Shown: piece after piece, positions 8,897 through 17,155 of the stretch
How the letters are laid out: every line of letters starts with the position of its first letter
Numbering within the stretch: position 1 is the first letter of the stretch
DNA from: an uncultured Candidatus Actinomarina sp.
GTDB taxonomy: Bacteria > Actinomycetota > Acidimicrobiia > Actinomarinales > Actinomarinaceae
Direction of reading: 5' to 3'
NCBI GenBank assembly: GCA_902526825.1
Contig: CABZMN010000004.1
Span: 1 to 64,000 of the forward strand
Length of the DNA: 64,000 nt
Translations under genes and position numbers: made by a program
Notes under the pieces: model-generated
Databases searched by the model: none
Seen by the model: the letters and a program-made list of their open reading frames with translations, nothing else
Told to the model about the DNA's origin: nothing

Positions 8897-10336
8897 ATGA
8901 ATAATTGGGAATACGCAGAATCAATAGAGTCAGAAAAAATTGTAAATATAGAAAAAAAGTATGGCCACTTCATTGAGGGAGAATTTGTGTCACCAAATTC
9001 TAAAAAATATCTAGACACAATCTCTCCATCAACTGAAGAAGTTTTATCATCAATATCCATTGGTGATGAAAAGGATGTAGATTTTGCTGTAAATGCAGCA
9101 AAAGAAGGGGTTAAACAATGGAGTAAAACCTCACCATCAGAGAGATCAAAGTATCTGTTTAAGCTTGCAAGATTAATCCAAGAAAGATCCAGAGAGTTTG
9201 CGGTGCTAGAAAGTTTAGATGGTGGAAAGCCTATAAAAGAATCTAGAGATTTTGACCTCCCACAAGTTGCACAGAATTTTTTCTACTATGCCGGGTGGGC
9301 TGACAAAATTGATCTTGCATGGGGTAGTGGTATTTCAAAACCTTACGGAGTTGTAGGTCAAATTATTCCATGGAATTTTCCATTATTAATGCTTTCTTGG
9401 AAAGTTGCTCCCGCGCTAGCAACGGGTAATACTGTAGTTTTAAAACCTGCAGAGACCACTCCACTAACTGCTTTATTATTTGCAGAACTTTGTGATGAAA
9501 TAGGTCTTCCTAAAGGTGTTTTTAATTTAGTTACTGGAGATGGAACTACAGGCTCCCATTTAGTGAATCATAAAGATATTAAAAAAATTGCATTTACTGG
9601 ATCAACAAGTGTTGGTAAATACATACAGAAATCTTTATCTGGAAGGGATGTTGGCCTTACTCTTGAGTTAGGTGGAAAGGCTGCAAACATCGTTTATAAC
9701 GATGCAGCCTTAGATGAAGCAGTAGACGGAGTGGTAAATGGAATCTTTTTTAATCAAGGACACGTATGCTGTGCTGGAAGTAGATTATTAGTTCAAGAGG
9801 ATATCCATGATGTATTTATCGACAAACTTGAAAAAAGGATGCAAACTTTAAGAGTTGGCAATCCACTCGATAAGAACACTGATATTGGTGCAATTAATTC
9901 AAAAGATCAGCTTGATAAAATCAATGAACTGGTCAATGAAGGTGTAAACGATGGTGGGGAGCTCTTTCAAATTGAATGTGAACTACCCAAGAATGGTTTT
10001 TGGTTTAAACCAAGTCTATTTACTGGGGTTCAGGCAAATTATAAAATTGCGACAGAAGAAATATTTGGTCCAGTATTGACTACCTTAACATTTCGAACTC
10101 CAGATGAAGCTGTTGAAATAGCTAACAATACAGAGTATGGATTATCTGCAGGGATTTGGACTGAAAAAGGATCCAAAATATTATGGACTGCAGACAGGCT
10201 TGATGCTGGTGTTGTTTGGGCTAATACGTTTAATAAATTCGACCCGGCTTCTCCATTTGGTGGGTATAAAGAATCTGGTTTTGGAAGAGAAGGTGGCAGG
10301 CATGGTCTCCTTTCATATTTAAAGGCATCATCATGA
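8897..10336 (+). CDS. NAD(P)-dependent aldehyde dehydrogenase
   Basis: A full-length 479-residue aldehyde dehydrogenase. It shows the substrate/NAD motif PWNFPLLML, FTGSTSVGK, the general base Glu257 in LELGGK, and the catalytic Cys291 in NQGHVCCAGSR. The C-terminal EEIFGPV and SPFGGYKESGFGRE are intact. It sits four bases after deoC and overlaps the next gene by four bases, so the three are one operon. Acetaldehyde from DeoC is a likely substrate by context; the sequence itself does not set specificity. Confidence 0.93.
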   Translation: MNNWEYAESIESEKIVNIEKKYGHFIEGEFVSPNSKKYLDTISPSTEEVLSSISIGDEKDVDFAVNAAKEGVKQWSKTSPSERSKYLFKLARLIQERSREFAVLESLDGGKPIKESRDFDLPQVAQNFFYYAGWADKIDLAWGSGISKPYGVVGQIIPWNFPLLMLSWKVAPALATGNTVVLKPAETTPLTALLFAELCDEIGLPKGVFNLVTGDGTTGSHLVNHKDIKKIAFTGSTSVGKYIQKSLSGRDVGLTLELGGKAANIVYNDAALDEAVDGVVNGIFFNQGHVCCAGSRLLVQEDIHDVFIDKLEKRMQTLRVGNPLDKNTDIGAINSKDQLDKINELVNEGVNDGGELFQIECELPKNGFWFKPSLFTGVQANYKIATEEIFGPVLTTLTFRTPDEAVEIANNTEYGLSAGIWTEKGSKILWTADRLDAGVVWANTFNKFDPASPFGGYKESGFGREGGRHGLLSYLKASS

Positions 10337-11160
10337 CAGAAGTTAAGAAAACATATAAACATTATGTAGATGGTAAATTTGTAAGATCAGAGTCAGGAAA
10401 AGTCTATGCAATTGATTTAAAAAATGAAAAATACGAGATCCCTCTTACTTCAAAGAAAGACTTAAGAGACGCAGTTACATCATCCAAAGCTGGCTTTGCA
10501 AAATGGAATTCATTAACTATGTACAACAAATCCCAGATACTTTATAGATTATCTGAAATGATTGAGGGAAATAAAGAAAGTTATATAATATTGCTACAAG
10601 ATCATGGACTTAGTAAAAGTGAGGCTAAAAATGATATCGAAAATTCAATAAACACAATCATTTGGTATGCAGGTCTTGTTGATAAATGGGAACAACTTAC
10701 AGGTAATCTCAACCCTGTAGCTGGAGAATATTTTAATATTTCTCATCAGGAGCCAATCGGAGTTACATTCACATTAAATTCAAACTCAATATCTTTAGAC
10801 GATTTAGTTAAGTCCTTTCTACCTGCCTTAACTGTTGGATGTTCAGTAATTAATTTTTCAGAGAAAAATGCAGTCATTGCTTTAAAACTTTCAGAGGATA
10901 TAAATAATTCAGATTTTCCGGCAGGCAGTCTGAATATAATCGCAGGAAAATTTGAAAATATTGTTGAAGATGTTGGTGGTCATGTTGAAATAAAACATGC
11001 AGTAATTTATGATGACATTTCAAAAGAATCTAAAACAATTATTGGCGAAAAAGGATCAGAGTCTGTTAAAAGAATTTCTTTTCAACCACCAACAAGTGGG
11101 TTAAGTTCCATACTTCCGTTTATTGAAACAAAGACAGTTTGGCATCCGAAAGGTAAATAA
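10333..11160 (+). CDS. Half-length aldehyde dehydrogenase-like protein without catalytic Cys
   Basis: The 275 residues match only the N-terminal part of the aldehyde dehydrogenase fold (YVDGKFV, SKAGFAKWNSL, LSEMIEGNKE, then EPIGVTFTLNSN in place of the usual Trp-Asn motif). There is no ELGGK Glu and no Cys loop, so it cannot be an ordinary dehydrogenase. The frame is clean to a normal stop and the ATG overlaps the upstream gene by four bases, which argues for a retained protein rather than fresh decay. It may be an accessory or structural partner of the upstream enzyme. It is followed by a strong palindrome. Confidence 0.8.
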   Translation: MTEVKKTYKHYVDGKFVRSESGKVYAIDLKNEKYEIPLTSKKDLRDAVTSSKAGFAKWNSLTMYNKSQILYRLSEMIEGNKESYIILLQDHGLSKSEAKNDIENSINTIIWYAGLVDKWEQLTGNLNPVAGEYFNISHQEPIGVTFTLNSNSISLDDLVKSFLPALTVGCSVINFSEKNAVIALKLSEDINNSDFPAGSLNIIAGKFENIVEDVGGHVEIKHAVIYDDISKESKTIIGEKGSESVKRISFQPPTSGLSSILPFIETKTVWHPKGK

Positions 11161-11210
11161 ACTGTCGTACCTATATTCTAATATTTTATTATTACTCATT
11201 AACCCTGTTT

Positions 11211-11237
11211 AAGCTGTCTTGTTAGTCAAGACAGCTT
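11211..11237 (+). terminator. Perfect 11-bp hairpin, terminator or operator
   Basis: AAGCTGTCTTG (11211-11221) and CAAGACAGCTT (11227-11237) form an uninterrupted 11-bp stem with loop TTAGT. There is no T run after it on the plus strand, so it is a weak intrinsic terminator for the deoC operon. It also lies 25 bases before the thioesterase start, where an operator could act. Confidence 0.5.
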
Positions 11238-11261
11238 ATTCATAAATGTTGTTATTATTAC

Positions 11262-11681
11262 ATGATGGTTGAAGACAATATTGAAAATCTTTTACAGAAG
11301 AGCGGAATGCCTGTTCCAAATGTATGGATTGAGCTTGAGGGTGAATTTCTAGAATTTGATAAGGAAAATGAAACCTTAAAATGCAAATTCCCTGTAAGGG
11401 AAAGATATTTCAATCCATTACCTACAACACTTGGTGGAATTATTGATTCCTGGATAGACATCACTATGGGGCCATTGAGTGTACTGCTTGGTCAGAAAGC
11501 CGTGACAAAAACTTTCTCAATAAAATTCATCAAACCTGTTGGACCTTCAATAAAATACGTAACTGCAGTTGCTTGGAGAGAAAGTATTAATGGGCGAAGT
11601 AGTCAGTTTAAAGGCGAACTTTATTTGGATAGTGGAGAGTTAGCTGCAATTGCTGAATCAGAACTTGTAGAGATAAAATAA
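11262..11681 (+). CDS. PaaI-type hotdog-fold thioesterase
   Basis: A 139-residue single hotdog domain of the PaaI/4HBT type, likely cleaving an acyl-CoA. NPLPTTLGGIIDSWIDITMG corresponds to the conserved helix and GG loop, and TKTFSIKFIKPVG to the central strand. The substrate is unknown. Two ATG codons occur in tandem; TATTAT at 11253-11258 is three bases before the first and six before the second, so the second (11265) fits a leaderless start better. Its stop abuts the convergent EamA gene with no gap. Confidence 0.75.
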   Translation: MMVEDNIENLLQKSGMPVPNVWIELEGEFLEFDKENETLKCKFPVRERYFNPLPTTLGGIIDSWIDITMGPLSVLLGQKAVTKTFSIKFIKPVGPSIKYVTAVAWRESINGRSSQFKGELYLDSGELAAIAESELVEIK

Positions 11682-12530
11682 TTAAGTTCTCGAATATAAA
11701 ATAGCTGAAGTAAGAATCACTCCAATTCCAACAAATTGTATGGCATAAGTAATTTCATTTAGAAACTGATAACCAAAGAAAATAGAAAAAATCGGAATCA
11801 TATAAACTATAAATGAACTTGATATCCTTCCAACATTGTCTAAAAGTTTGTAATAGGTTAAGAATGCAATCCCAGTACCACCAATACCTAAAATTAACAT
11901 TGGAATTAATGAAATCTGTGGAGTTGGAAGTTTAAATGATGCAGTAAATCCATATAAAATCAATGAAAGCAATGATGCATATCTCATGACAATTTTAAGA
12001 ACGATATAGGATTCATATTTTTTAATAAGTGGCTCAACTATATTTACAGCAATTCCATAAGATATTGAGGCAATTAATGCAAAGATAGATCCAATATTAA
12101 AAGATAGTTCATTAATTCCACCACTTAATGTAATCAGGCCAACTCCAATGAAGCCTGAAAAAATATAAATGATTTGAAGATTGGTAATTCTCAGTCTGTA
12201 AAAAACTACCGCGATGAAGGCTACAAAAATTGGGGTTGAACCATTGATTAGTCCAGCTAATGATGATGTTATTGTTTGCTCTGCTATTCCGAACATATAA
12301 AAAGGTAAAGCCATCCAAAAAAAGGAAACAATAACAAATTTGATATGATCAGCCTTATCAATCTTTTCTTTAGTTCTTACGAAAATATTTACAAATAATG
12401 CACCAATTAGAATTCTATAAAGAGCTATATCGGAAGGATTTAGTTCATCAAGAGAATATTTGATCATTAAAAATGAAGATCCCCAAATTGATGAAGTTAC
12501 AAGAGCTAGAAATAGGTTTTTAATTTGCAC
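11682..12530 (-). CDS. EamA/DMT-family transporter
   Basis: A 282-residue drug/metabolite transporter with ten predicted membrane helices in two repeated halves (SSIWGSSFLMIKYSLDE in the first, ALIASISYGIAVNI in the second). It probably exports a small metabolite; the substrate cannot be read from sequence. The start is GTG at 12530. Upstream on the same strand is a structured element and then pgl. Confidence 0.85.
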   Translation of the reverse strand: MQIKNLFLALVTSSIWGSSFLMIKYSLDELNPSDIALYRILIGALFVNIFVRTKEKIDKADHIKFVIVSFFWMALPFYMFGIAEQTITSSLAGLINGSTPIFVAFIAVVFYRLRITNLQIIYIFSGFIGVGLITLSGGINELSFNIGSIFALIASISYGIAVNIVEPLIKKYESYIVLKIVMRYASLLSLILYGFTASFKLPTPQISLIPMLILGIGGTGIAFLTYYKLLDNVGRISSSFIVYMIPIFSIFFGYQFLNEITYAIQFVGIGVILTSAILYSRT

Positions 12531-12560
12531 AGATTAAGAAGCCTAACATAGTTTTATTAA

Positions 12561-12626
12561 TGGAGCCACCCCAACAGGGTAGTTGATTAGTGTCAGTGGT
12601 TCAGACTTACACAAAAGGCGGCTCCA
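12561..12626. ncRNA. Structured intergenic element, candidate small RNA or attenuator
   Basis: A 66-base element between pgl and the EamA gene is closed by TGGAGCC (12561-12567) and GGCTCCA (12620-12626), extendable to ten pairs with one wobble. Inside are ACCC/GGGT (12568-12571 and 12577-12580) and a longer hairpin from 12590: GTGT pairs with ACAC and AGT with ACT, around a seven-base loop GGTTCAG. The three-way layout recalls a tRNA, but there is no D arm, T arm or normal anticodon arm. No T run follows on either strand. The transcribed strand is unknown; minus would match the neighbouring genes. Confidence 0.4.
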
Positions 12627-12650
12627 CTTTAAGTTTAGATGAAAGAATAA

Positions 12651-13316
12651 TTAGATTATCTGGTCAGTAATTATTTCAATATTTTTTGAATAATTCTTTA
12701 AAAGATTAATAGGTAAGTCATTGTCAACGTTTACACGTTTAAGTATATTTTTCTTACTTTCACCAGTCGCTAGGACATATATCTTTTCAACTTTTCCAAG
12801 TAATTGAAAAGTTGATGTTACTCTCCACTTTGTTTTTATATTTACTTCGTTTGCAACATAAAGTGAATCATTATTTTCAAGGGCTTTTGTACCGGGAAAT
12901 AGTGACGCTACATGTCCATCTTCACCCATACCAAGAATTGCAACATCGAATATCTGGATTGTGCTTTGTAGTTTATCTTCATACTTTTTTGCATCACTTT
13001 CAGGAGAGGAACTTGTGAATTCAAATTTTAAAATATTTGCGTCAGTTCTTTCAAAGCATTCATTGATCATTTTCTGGTTTGAAAGGTCATTATCTTCTTC
13101 AATCCATCTATCATCAATTGTCCAAAGAAAAGTTTTTGAGAGGTCATCAAAGTTTTCTGCGATCATTGAATAAGTTAATTTAGGAGTGTTCCCACCTGAA
13201 AGTCCAATTGAAAAATCTTTATTTGACTTAACTAATAAATCTTTAATCTCTCCTACAAGATAACTGGATGCACTCTCATGGTTGTCTTCATGATGAATAT
13301 TTATATCATGTGTCAT
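12651..13316 (-). CDS. pgl: 6-phosphogluconolactonase
   Basis: Hydrolyses 6-phosphogluconolactone in the oxidative pentose phosphate pathway. The 221-residue NagB/RpiA-like protein carries FSIGLSGGNTPKLTYSMI near the N-terminus, the WTIDDRWIEEDN segment, and the family signature GMGEDGHVASLFPG. No zwf or gnd lies next to it. The ATG at 13316 is back-to-back with the murA promoter, with only a few dozen bases shared. Confidence 0.93.
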   Translation of the reverse strand: MTHDINIHHEDNHESASSYLVGEIKDLLVKSNKDFSIGLSGGNTPKLTYSMIAENFDDLSKTFLWTIDDRWIEEDNDLSNQKMINECFERTDANILKFEFTSSSPESDAKKYEDKLQSTIQIFDVAILGMGEDGHVASLFPGTKALENNDSLYVANEVNIKTKWRVTSTFQLLGKVEKIYVLATGESKKNILKRVNVDNDLPINLLKNYSKNIEIITDQII

Positions 13317-13323
13317 AAAAAAA

Positions 13324-13351
13324 TTGTTACACTTTAAACTTCAAGTAATAT
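13324..13351 (+). promoter_or_regulatory. murA promoter
   Basis: TTGTTA (13324-13329) and TAATAT (13346-13351) are separated by 16 bases. The -10 ends two bases before an in-frame ATG (13354) and eight before an in-frame GTG (13360). The second distance fits a leaderless start. Confidence 0.5.
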
Positions 13352-13353
13352 CA

Positions 13354-14622
13354 ATGATAGTGGAAAAACATATTTCAATTGAAGGTAACCACAAATTAAG
13401 TGGTGATATAAATGTAAAAGGCGCTAAAAATGCTGTACTCAAAGAAATGATTCTTCCTATTCTCTCAGAAGGAAAATATGTTCTTACTAATGTTCCTTTG
13501 ATCGCAGATGTTCAATATATGCAAGACGTTTTAGAAGTTCTTGGTATTAATAGTACTTTTCAAGATGATGCTTTGGAGATTGAAACACCTTCACAAATTG
13601 GTATAGAAGCCCCTTATGAAATAGTTCAAAAAATGAGAGCCTCAATAATTATTCTTGGACCTCTGTTAGCACGTTGTGGTGAAGCTAGAATCGCATTTCC
13701 AGGTGGAGATCAATTGGGACCTAGACCTGTTCAAATGCATTTGGACGCATTAGAGAAAATGGGTGCAAATTTTGAACTCGACCATGGTGTTTTAATTGGA
13801 AAAACAGATGGTCTGAATGGTGTGGAAATAAATCTTCCTTACGCATCAGTTGGAGCAACAGAAAATGTTTTATTAGCCGCTGTTCTTGCTAAGGGTAGAA
13901 CTGTAATTGAGAATGCTGCAAGAGAACCAGAAATAGTTGATATTGCAAATATGCTCATAAAAATGGGTGCAAACATCATTGGAGCTGGTACAAGTGAAAT
14001 CATAATTGAAGGTGTTGAAAAATTGGCTCCAACGAACCATGAAATTATTGGGGATAGAATAGTTGCAGGAACTTTTTTAGCAGCAATATTATCTACAAAA
14101 GGTTCTGGAAAAATCAATGGAATAAATCCCGAACATTTACCTATGGAAATAAAAAAATTAAATGAAATGGGTGCAAAGATAAAAACGAATGCAACATCAA
14201 TATCAGTTGAATACCAAGATAATCTTAAAGCTATAGAACTTTCAACACTACCTTTTCCTGGAGTAGCTACTGATCTTCAACCAATTTTTGGATCAGCTCT
14301 GTTATTAGCTGATGGAACATCAATATTAACTGAGAATGTTTATGATCAACGTTTTCAATGGATACCAGAAGTACAAAGGATGGGTGCAAATATACAAACT
14401 GGCTGGCAACATGCAATGATTAAGGGTGTTAAGAGACTATCTGGTGCGCCGGTACATGCAACAGATATAAGAACGGGTGCAAGTTTGATTATTGCTGCGT
14501 TACAAGCTGATGGTTTTTCAACAATTTCAGGAATAGACCACATTAACAGAGGATATGAAGATATCGTAATGTCATTAAGCTCATTAGGGGGAGTAATCGA
14601 ATATAATAATAATGATGGATGA
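13354..14622 (+). CDS. murA: UDP-N-acetylglucosamine 1-carboxyvinyltransferase, Cys-to-Asp form
   Basis: First committed step of peptidoglycan synthesis: transfers enolpyruvate from PEP to UDP-GlcNAc. GAKNAVLKEM carries the conserved Lys-Asn pair, and RASIIILGPLLARCGEA and GDRIVAGTF are typical. The catalytic loop reads PGGDQLGPRP, with Asp in place of the usual Cys115, as in Mycobacterium and Chlamydia. By analogy this gives intrinsic fosfomycin insensitivity. If translation starts at GTG 13360, as the promoter suggests, the Asp is residue 117, the same number as in M. tuberculosis. It overlaps the following Nfu gene by 11 bases. Confidence 0.95.
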   Translation: MIVEKHISIEGNHKLSGDINVKGAKNAVLKEMILPILSEGKYVLTNVPLIADVQYMQDVLEVLGINSTFQDDALEIETPSQIGIEAPYEIVQKMRASIIILGPLLARCGEARIAFPGGDQLGPRPVQMHLDALEKMGANFELDHGVLIGKTDGLNGVEINLPYASVGATENVLLAAVLAKGRTVIENAAREPEIVDIANMLIKMGANIIGAGTSEIIIEGVEKLAPTNHEIIGDRIVAGTFLAAILSTKGSGKINGINPEHLPMEIKKLNEMGAKIKTNATSISVEYQDNLKAIELSTLPFPGVATDLQPIFGSALLLADGTSILTENVYDQRFQWIPEVQRMGANIQTGWQHAMIKGVKRLSGAPVHATDIRTGASLIIAALQADGFSTISGIDHINRGYEDIVMSLSSLGGVIEYNNNDG

Positions 14623-14893
14623 TAAAGGAATTAATTTTCCAACTTTTAAGGAAAGACCTGAAAAGGTTGATATTGACCTGGATATATTAAATGACACAAT
14701 CGAATATATTCGTCCCGCAGTTCAAGCTGATGGAGGAGATATTAAACTATCTTCGGTCGAAGATGGTGTTGTTAATATAGAGATGCTAGGGGCGTGTCAG
14801 GGTTGTCCATTGTCTATTGCAACATTGAAAAGTGGAATTGAGAGAATTTTAATAGACAAAGTTCCAGGTGTTGAACAAGTAATTGCAACTTAG
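14612..14893 (+). CDS. Stand-alone NifU C-terminal (Nfu) domain protein
   Basis: A 93-residue Nfu domain: IRPAVQADGGDIKL, then GACQGCP with Cys62 and Cys65, which bridge a [4Fe-4S] cluster between two subunits, and KVPGVEQV at the end. A likely Fe-S carrier. Its start overlaps the murA end by 11 bases, and its end lies one base from a convergent lipoprotein gene. ATG at 14615 is an equally good start. It is one of three Nfu-related genes in the window. Confidence 0.88.
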   Translation: MMDDKGINFPTFKERPEKVDIDLDILNDTIEYIRPAVQADGGDIKLSSVEDGVVNIEMLGACQGCPLSIATLKSGIERILIDKVPGVEQVIAT

Positions 14894-14894
14894 T

Positions 14895-15530
14895 TTAGTT
14901 CAAGGTCAATCTGCTATAAAAATTTAAACCAACCAACCTACTCCCTTGAATTAAAGGCTCAATCTCATACTCAATTTCATTTAATACTAAAATACCTCCA
15001 TATTCATTTGGATCAGTTATCTCTTCGTACAGTCCAAGTCCAGATAGAATATTTTCTCTACCATCTCTATCTAATTCATCATCTGAAAGCGCAATTATTA
15101 AAAGTAAAAACAATTTGGTTTGTTGAGTTGTTGTAGTGTCATTTGTTGTAGGCGCAAAAAATTGTAAAGTTCTTACAATTTCATTTTCTATGTATAGGTT
15201 CAAAATAAATATATTATCTTGCTTGGATGCATCTCCCCACTTGTAAACTAGTTGATCTTTATCTGAGGATGTCCACTTTACTTCATCAGGATTAATTGAA
15301 AAAAATAATATAGTTTCCTCATCGTTAGAAATAGAATTAACAACACTATTCCATGTTGATACAAAAATTTCTGGTGATTTACCAAGTGCAGAATCCCAAT
15401 CAACTAAATCTTCCTGGTTGTTACTCTGGTTTTCTACAGCTTCATCTGCATTATTTTCAATAGATAAATTGTTATCTTCATTGCAAAAAGTTATAAATAA
15501 TAGTAAAAACGCAAGTTTTGCTAATTTCAT
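14895..15530 (-). CDS. Predicted lipoprotein of unknown function
   Basis: 211 residues. The N-terminus has a Lys-rich start, a hydrophobic stretch and a lipobox-like end at Cys16 (LFITFC), followed by an Asn/Glu-rich linker, all typical of an exported lipoprotein. The rest has no motif I recognise; it holds a Thr-rich segment (TTNDTTTTQQT) and several hydrophobic strands. It starts inside the stop codon of the upstream SRPBCC gene (four-base overlap), so the two are probably co-expressed. Confidence 0.7.
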   Translation of the reverse strand: MKLAKLAFLLLFITFCNEDNNLSIENNADEAVENQSNNQEDLVDWDSALGKSPEIFVSTWNSVVNSISNDEETILFFSINPDEVKWTSSDKDQLVYKWGDASKQDNIFILNLYIENEIVRTLQFFAPTTNDTTTTQQTKLFLLLIIALSDDELDRDGRENILSGLGLYEEITDPNEYGGILVLNEIEYEIEPLIQGSRLVGLNFYSRLTLN

Positions 15531-15967
15531 TTTTCAAATATTTCTTTTAAATTATTTAAATTTTGTTTCCATATAAATTCTAATATTGGTTTTCCAAAAT
15601 ATTCGCCTATTGGTCCTCCAAGATAAAAAGGAAAGTTCAATGTTTCAATCCATTTAAACTTAGTTTTGTATTTTGATACTTCATGAAATTGCATTTCACC
15701 TACACCGGTAACTATTCCGACATGGTCAACTCCAATGGCTTTTTTATTTTCCCATTTAGTAAATGTCATAAAATCATAAAGTTTTATTGGACCAATTTTT
15801 GTAAGTACTTTTATCTTTGTACCGACACCAGATTTTATATCTGTTTGAAAGTGAATTGTCTCTGCATCTTTCATCCAATTTGTATGATTTTCAATTTTTG
15901 ACACTTCACTCCAAACTTCATCCAAGGAAGCATTTATAATTGTTTCTACCGAAATTGTTTTACTCAT
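15527..15967 (-). CDS. SRPBCC/START-like domain protein
   Basis: 146 residues with the Bet v1-like lipid-binding pattern: TIINASLDEVWSEVSKIENH at the start, a central ITKWEN-like strand region, and a long C-terminal helix (KPILEFIWKQNLNNLKEIF). Such proteins bind hydrophobic ligands or act as cyclases; the ligand here is unknown. It is the first gene of a two-gene operon with the lipoprotein and is divergent from the cysteine desulfurase gene. Confidence 0.7.
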   Translation of the reverse strand: MSKTISVETIINASLDEVWSEVSKIENHTNWMKDAETIHFQTDIKSGVGTKIKVLTKIGPIKLYDFMTFTKWENKKAIGVDHVGIVTGVGEMQFHEVSKYKTKFKWIETLNFPFYLGGPIGEYFGKPILEFIWKQNLNNLKEIFEK

Positions 15968-15995
15968 TGTGTGTTTTACAATCTTAGTTCCTCAC

Positions 15996-16009
15996 TAAAA
16001 TAATTGGGT
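15996..16009 (+). promoter_or_regulatory. Leaderless-type promoter of the cysteine desulfurase gene
   Basis: TAAAAT (15996-16001) lies eight bases before the ATG at 16010. An in-frame TTG at 16004 is too close to the box to be the start, so 16010 is preferred. Confidence 0.5.
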
Positions 16010-17155
16010 ATGAAAAATCAAGACTATTTATATCTAGATCATGCTGCGTCAACTCCGATGCGTAAATCTGCCATGGATAAATATATAGAGGCTGAGAGCT
16101 ATGGTTATGCTAATTCTTCAGGGGGACATAAACTTTCAAGGAATTCAAAGAATTTATTAGAAGATTCTCGTGAAAAAATTGCTGAATTATTAAATGCAGC
16201 GCAAGGAGAAATTGTATTCACAAGTGGTGGTACTGAAGCAGACAACTGGACTATTAAATCTTTGTTTAATTCAGAAAGACCTAATGATAACCTTGTCACT
16301 TCAAATATTGAGCATGAGGCTGTTATTGCTTCAGCTGAATGGGTATCCTCAAACGGGTATCGTACTAAATATGCTAAATCTGATAAAAATGGTTTAGTAA
16401 CTAAAGATGAATTTTTAGGGCAAGTTGACAACGACACCAAGGTTGCATCGTTAATGTGGGGTAATAATGAAACAGGTATTATTCAACCTATTAAGGATAT
16501 TGCTAGAGAAATAAAAACAATCAATCCATCAACCCTTTTTCATTCAGATGTTGTCCAGGGCATTATCTCAGACAATATTGATTTTCATAAAAATGGTATT
16601 GAAAGTGCTGCAGTATCTGCTCATAAAATTGGAGGACCAAAGGGAGTAGGTGCAATGTTTATAAATAGTAATCATAAATTACCTAGTTTTTTACATGGAG
16701 GAAAGCAAGAACTTGAAAGAAGAGCGGGCACTGTTGATGTTCCAGGTATTGCTGCATTTGCAACCGCACTAGAAGAACAACAAAGCAGATTTGATGAAGA
16801 AGTTGGTTTAATGAAGAATGAAAGAGCAATTTTTGAAGAAAAGCTTAAGAATTCATTAGATATAGAAATTCTTGGAGATTCAATGAATAGGCTTCCACAC
16901 ATAAGCAATGTACAATTTAAAGATCTACATTCTGAAGTACTTTTAATTCAATTAGATTTAAATGGTCTTGGAGTTTCACGAGGATCTGCATGTGCAAGCG
17001 GTGCTCAAAAACCATCTCACGTATTAGAGGCTATGAATATAAATCCCAAATTTATTAATAGTCATTTGAGGTTTAGTTTTGGTTGGACAACTCAAGTTGG
17101 AGATGGAAATAAAGCTGCAGAAATAGTCATGCAAGCCGTAAAGGAAATTGAATGA
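16010..17155 (+). CDS. Cysteine desulfurase (NifS/IscS family)
   Basis: PLP enzyme releasing sulfur from cysteine. YLDHAASTPMR at the N-terminus, FTSGGTEADN, the PLP Lys206 in SAHKIGGPKGVG, and the mobile catalytic Cys328 in SRGSACASGAQ define it. The gene overlaps mnmA by four bases (ATGA), so the sulfur is most likely passed to tRNA thiolation by MnmA, as in Gram-positive nifS-like/mnmA pairs. It could also serve Fe-S assembly together with the Nfu proteins. No iscU or suf genes are nearby. Confidence 0.93.
   Translation: MKNQDYLYLDHAASTPMRKSAMDKYIEAESYGYANSSGGHKLSRNSKNLLEDSREKIAELLNAAQGEIVFTSGGTEADNWTIKSLFNSERPNDNLVTSNIEHEAVIASAEWVSSNGYRTKYAKSDKNGLVTKDEFLGQVDNDTKVASLMWGNNETGIIQPIKDIAREIKTINPSTLFHSDVVQGIISDNIDFHKNGIESAAVSAHKIGGPKGVGAMFINSNHKLPSFLHGGKQELERRAGTVDVPGIAAFATALEEQQSRFDEEVGLMKNERAIFEEKLKNSLDIEILGDSMNRLPHISNVQFKDLHSEVLLIQLDLNGLGVSRGSACASGAQKPSHVLEAMNINPKFINSHLRFSFGWTTQVGDGNKAAEIVMQAVKEIE

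Noticed and set aside
12561..12626. tRNA gene on either strand
   Set aside because: The acceptor-like helix is suggestive, but the element is too short and has no D arm, T arm or standard anticodon arm.
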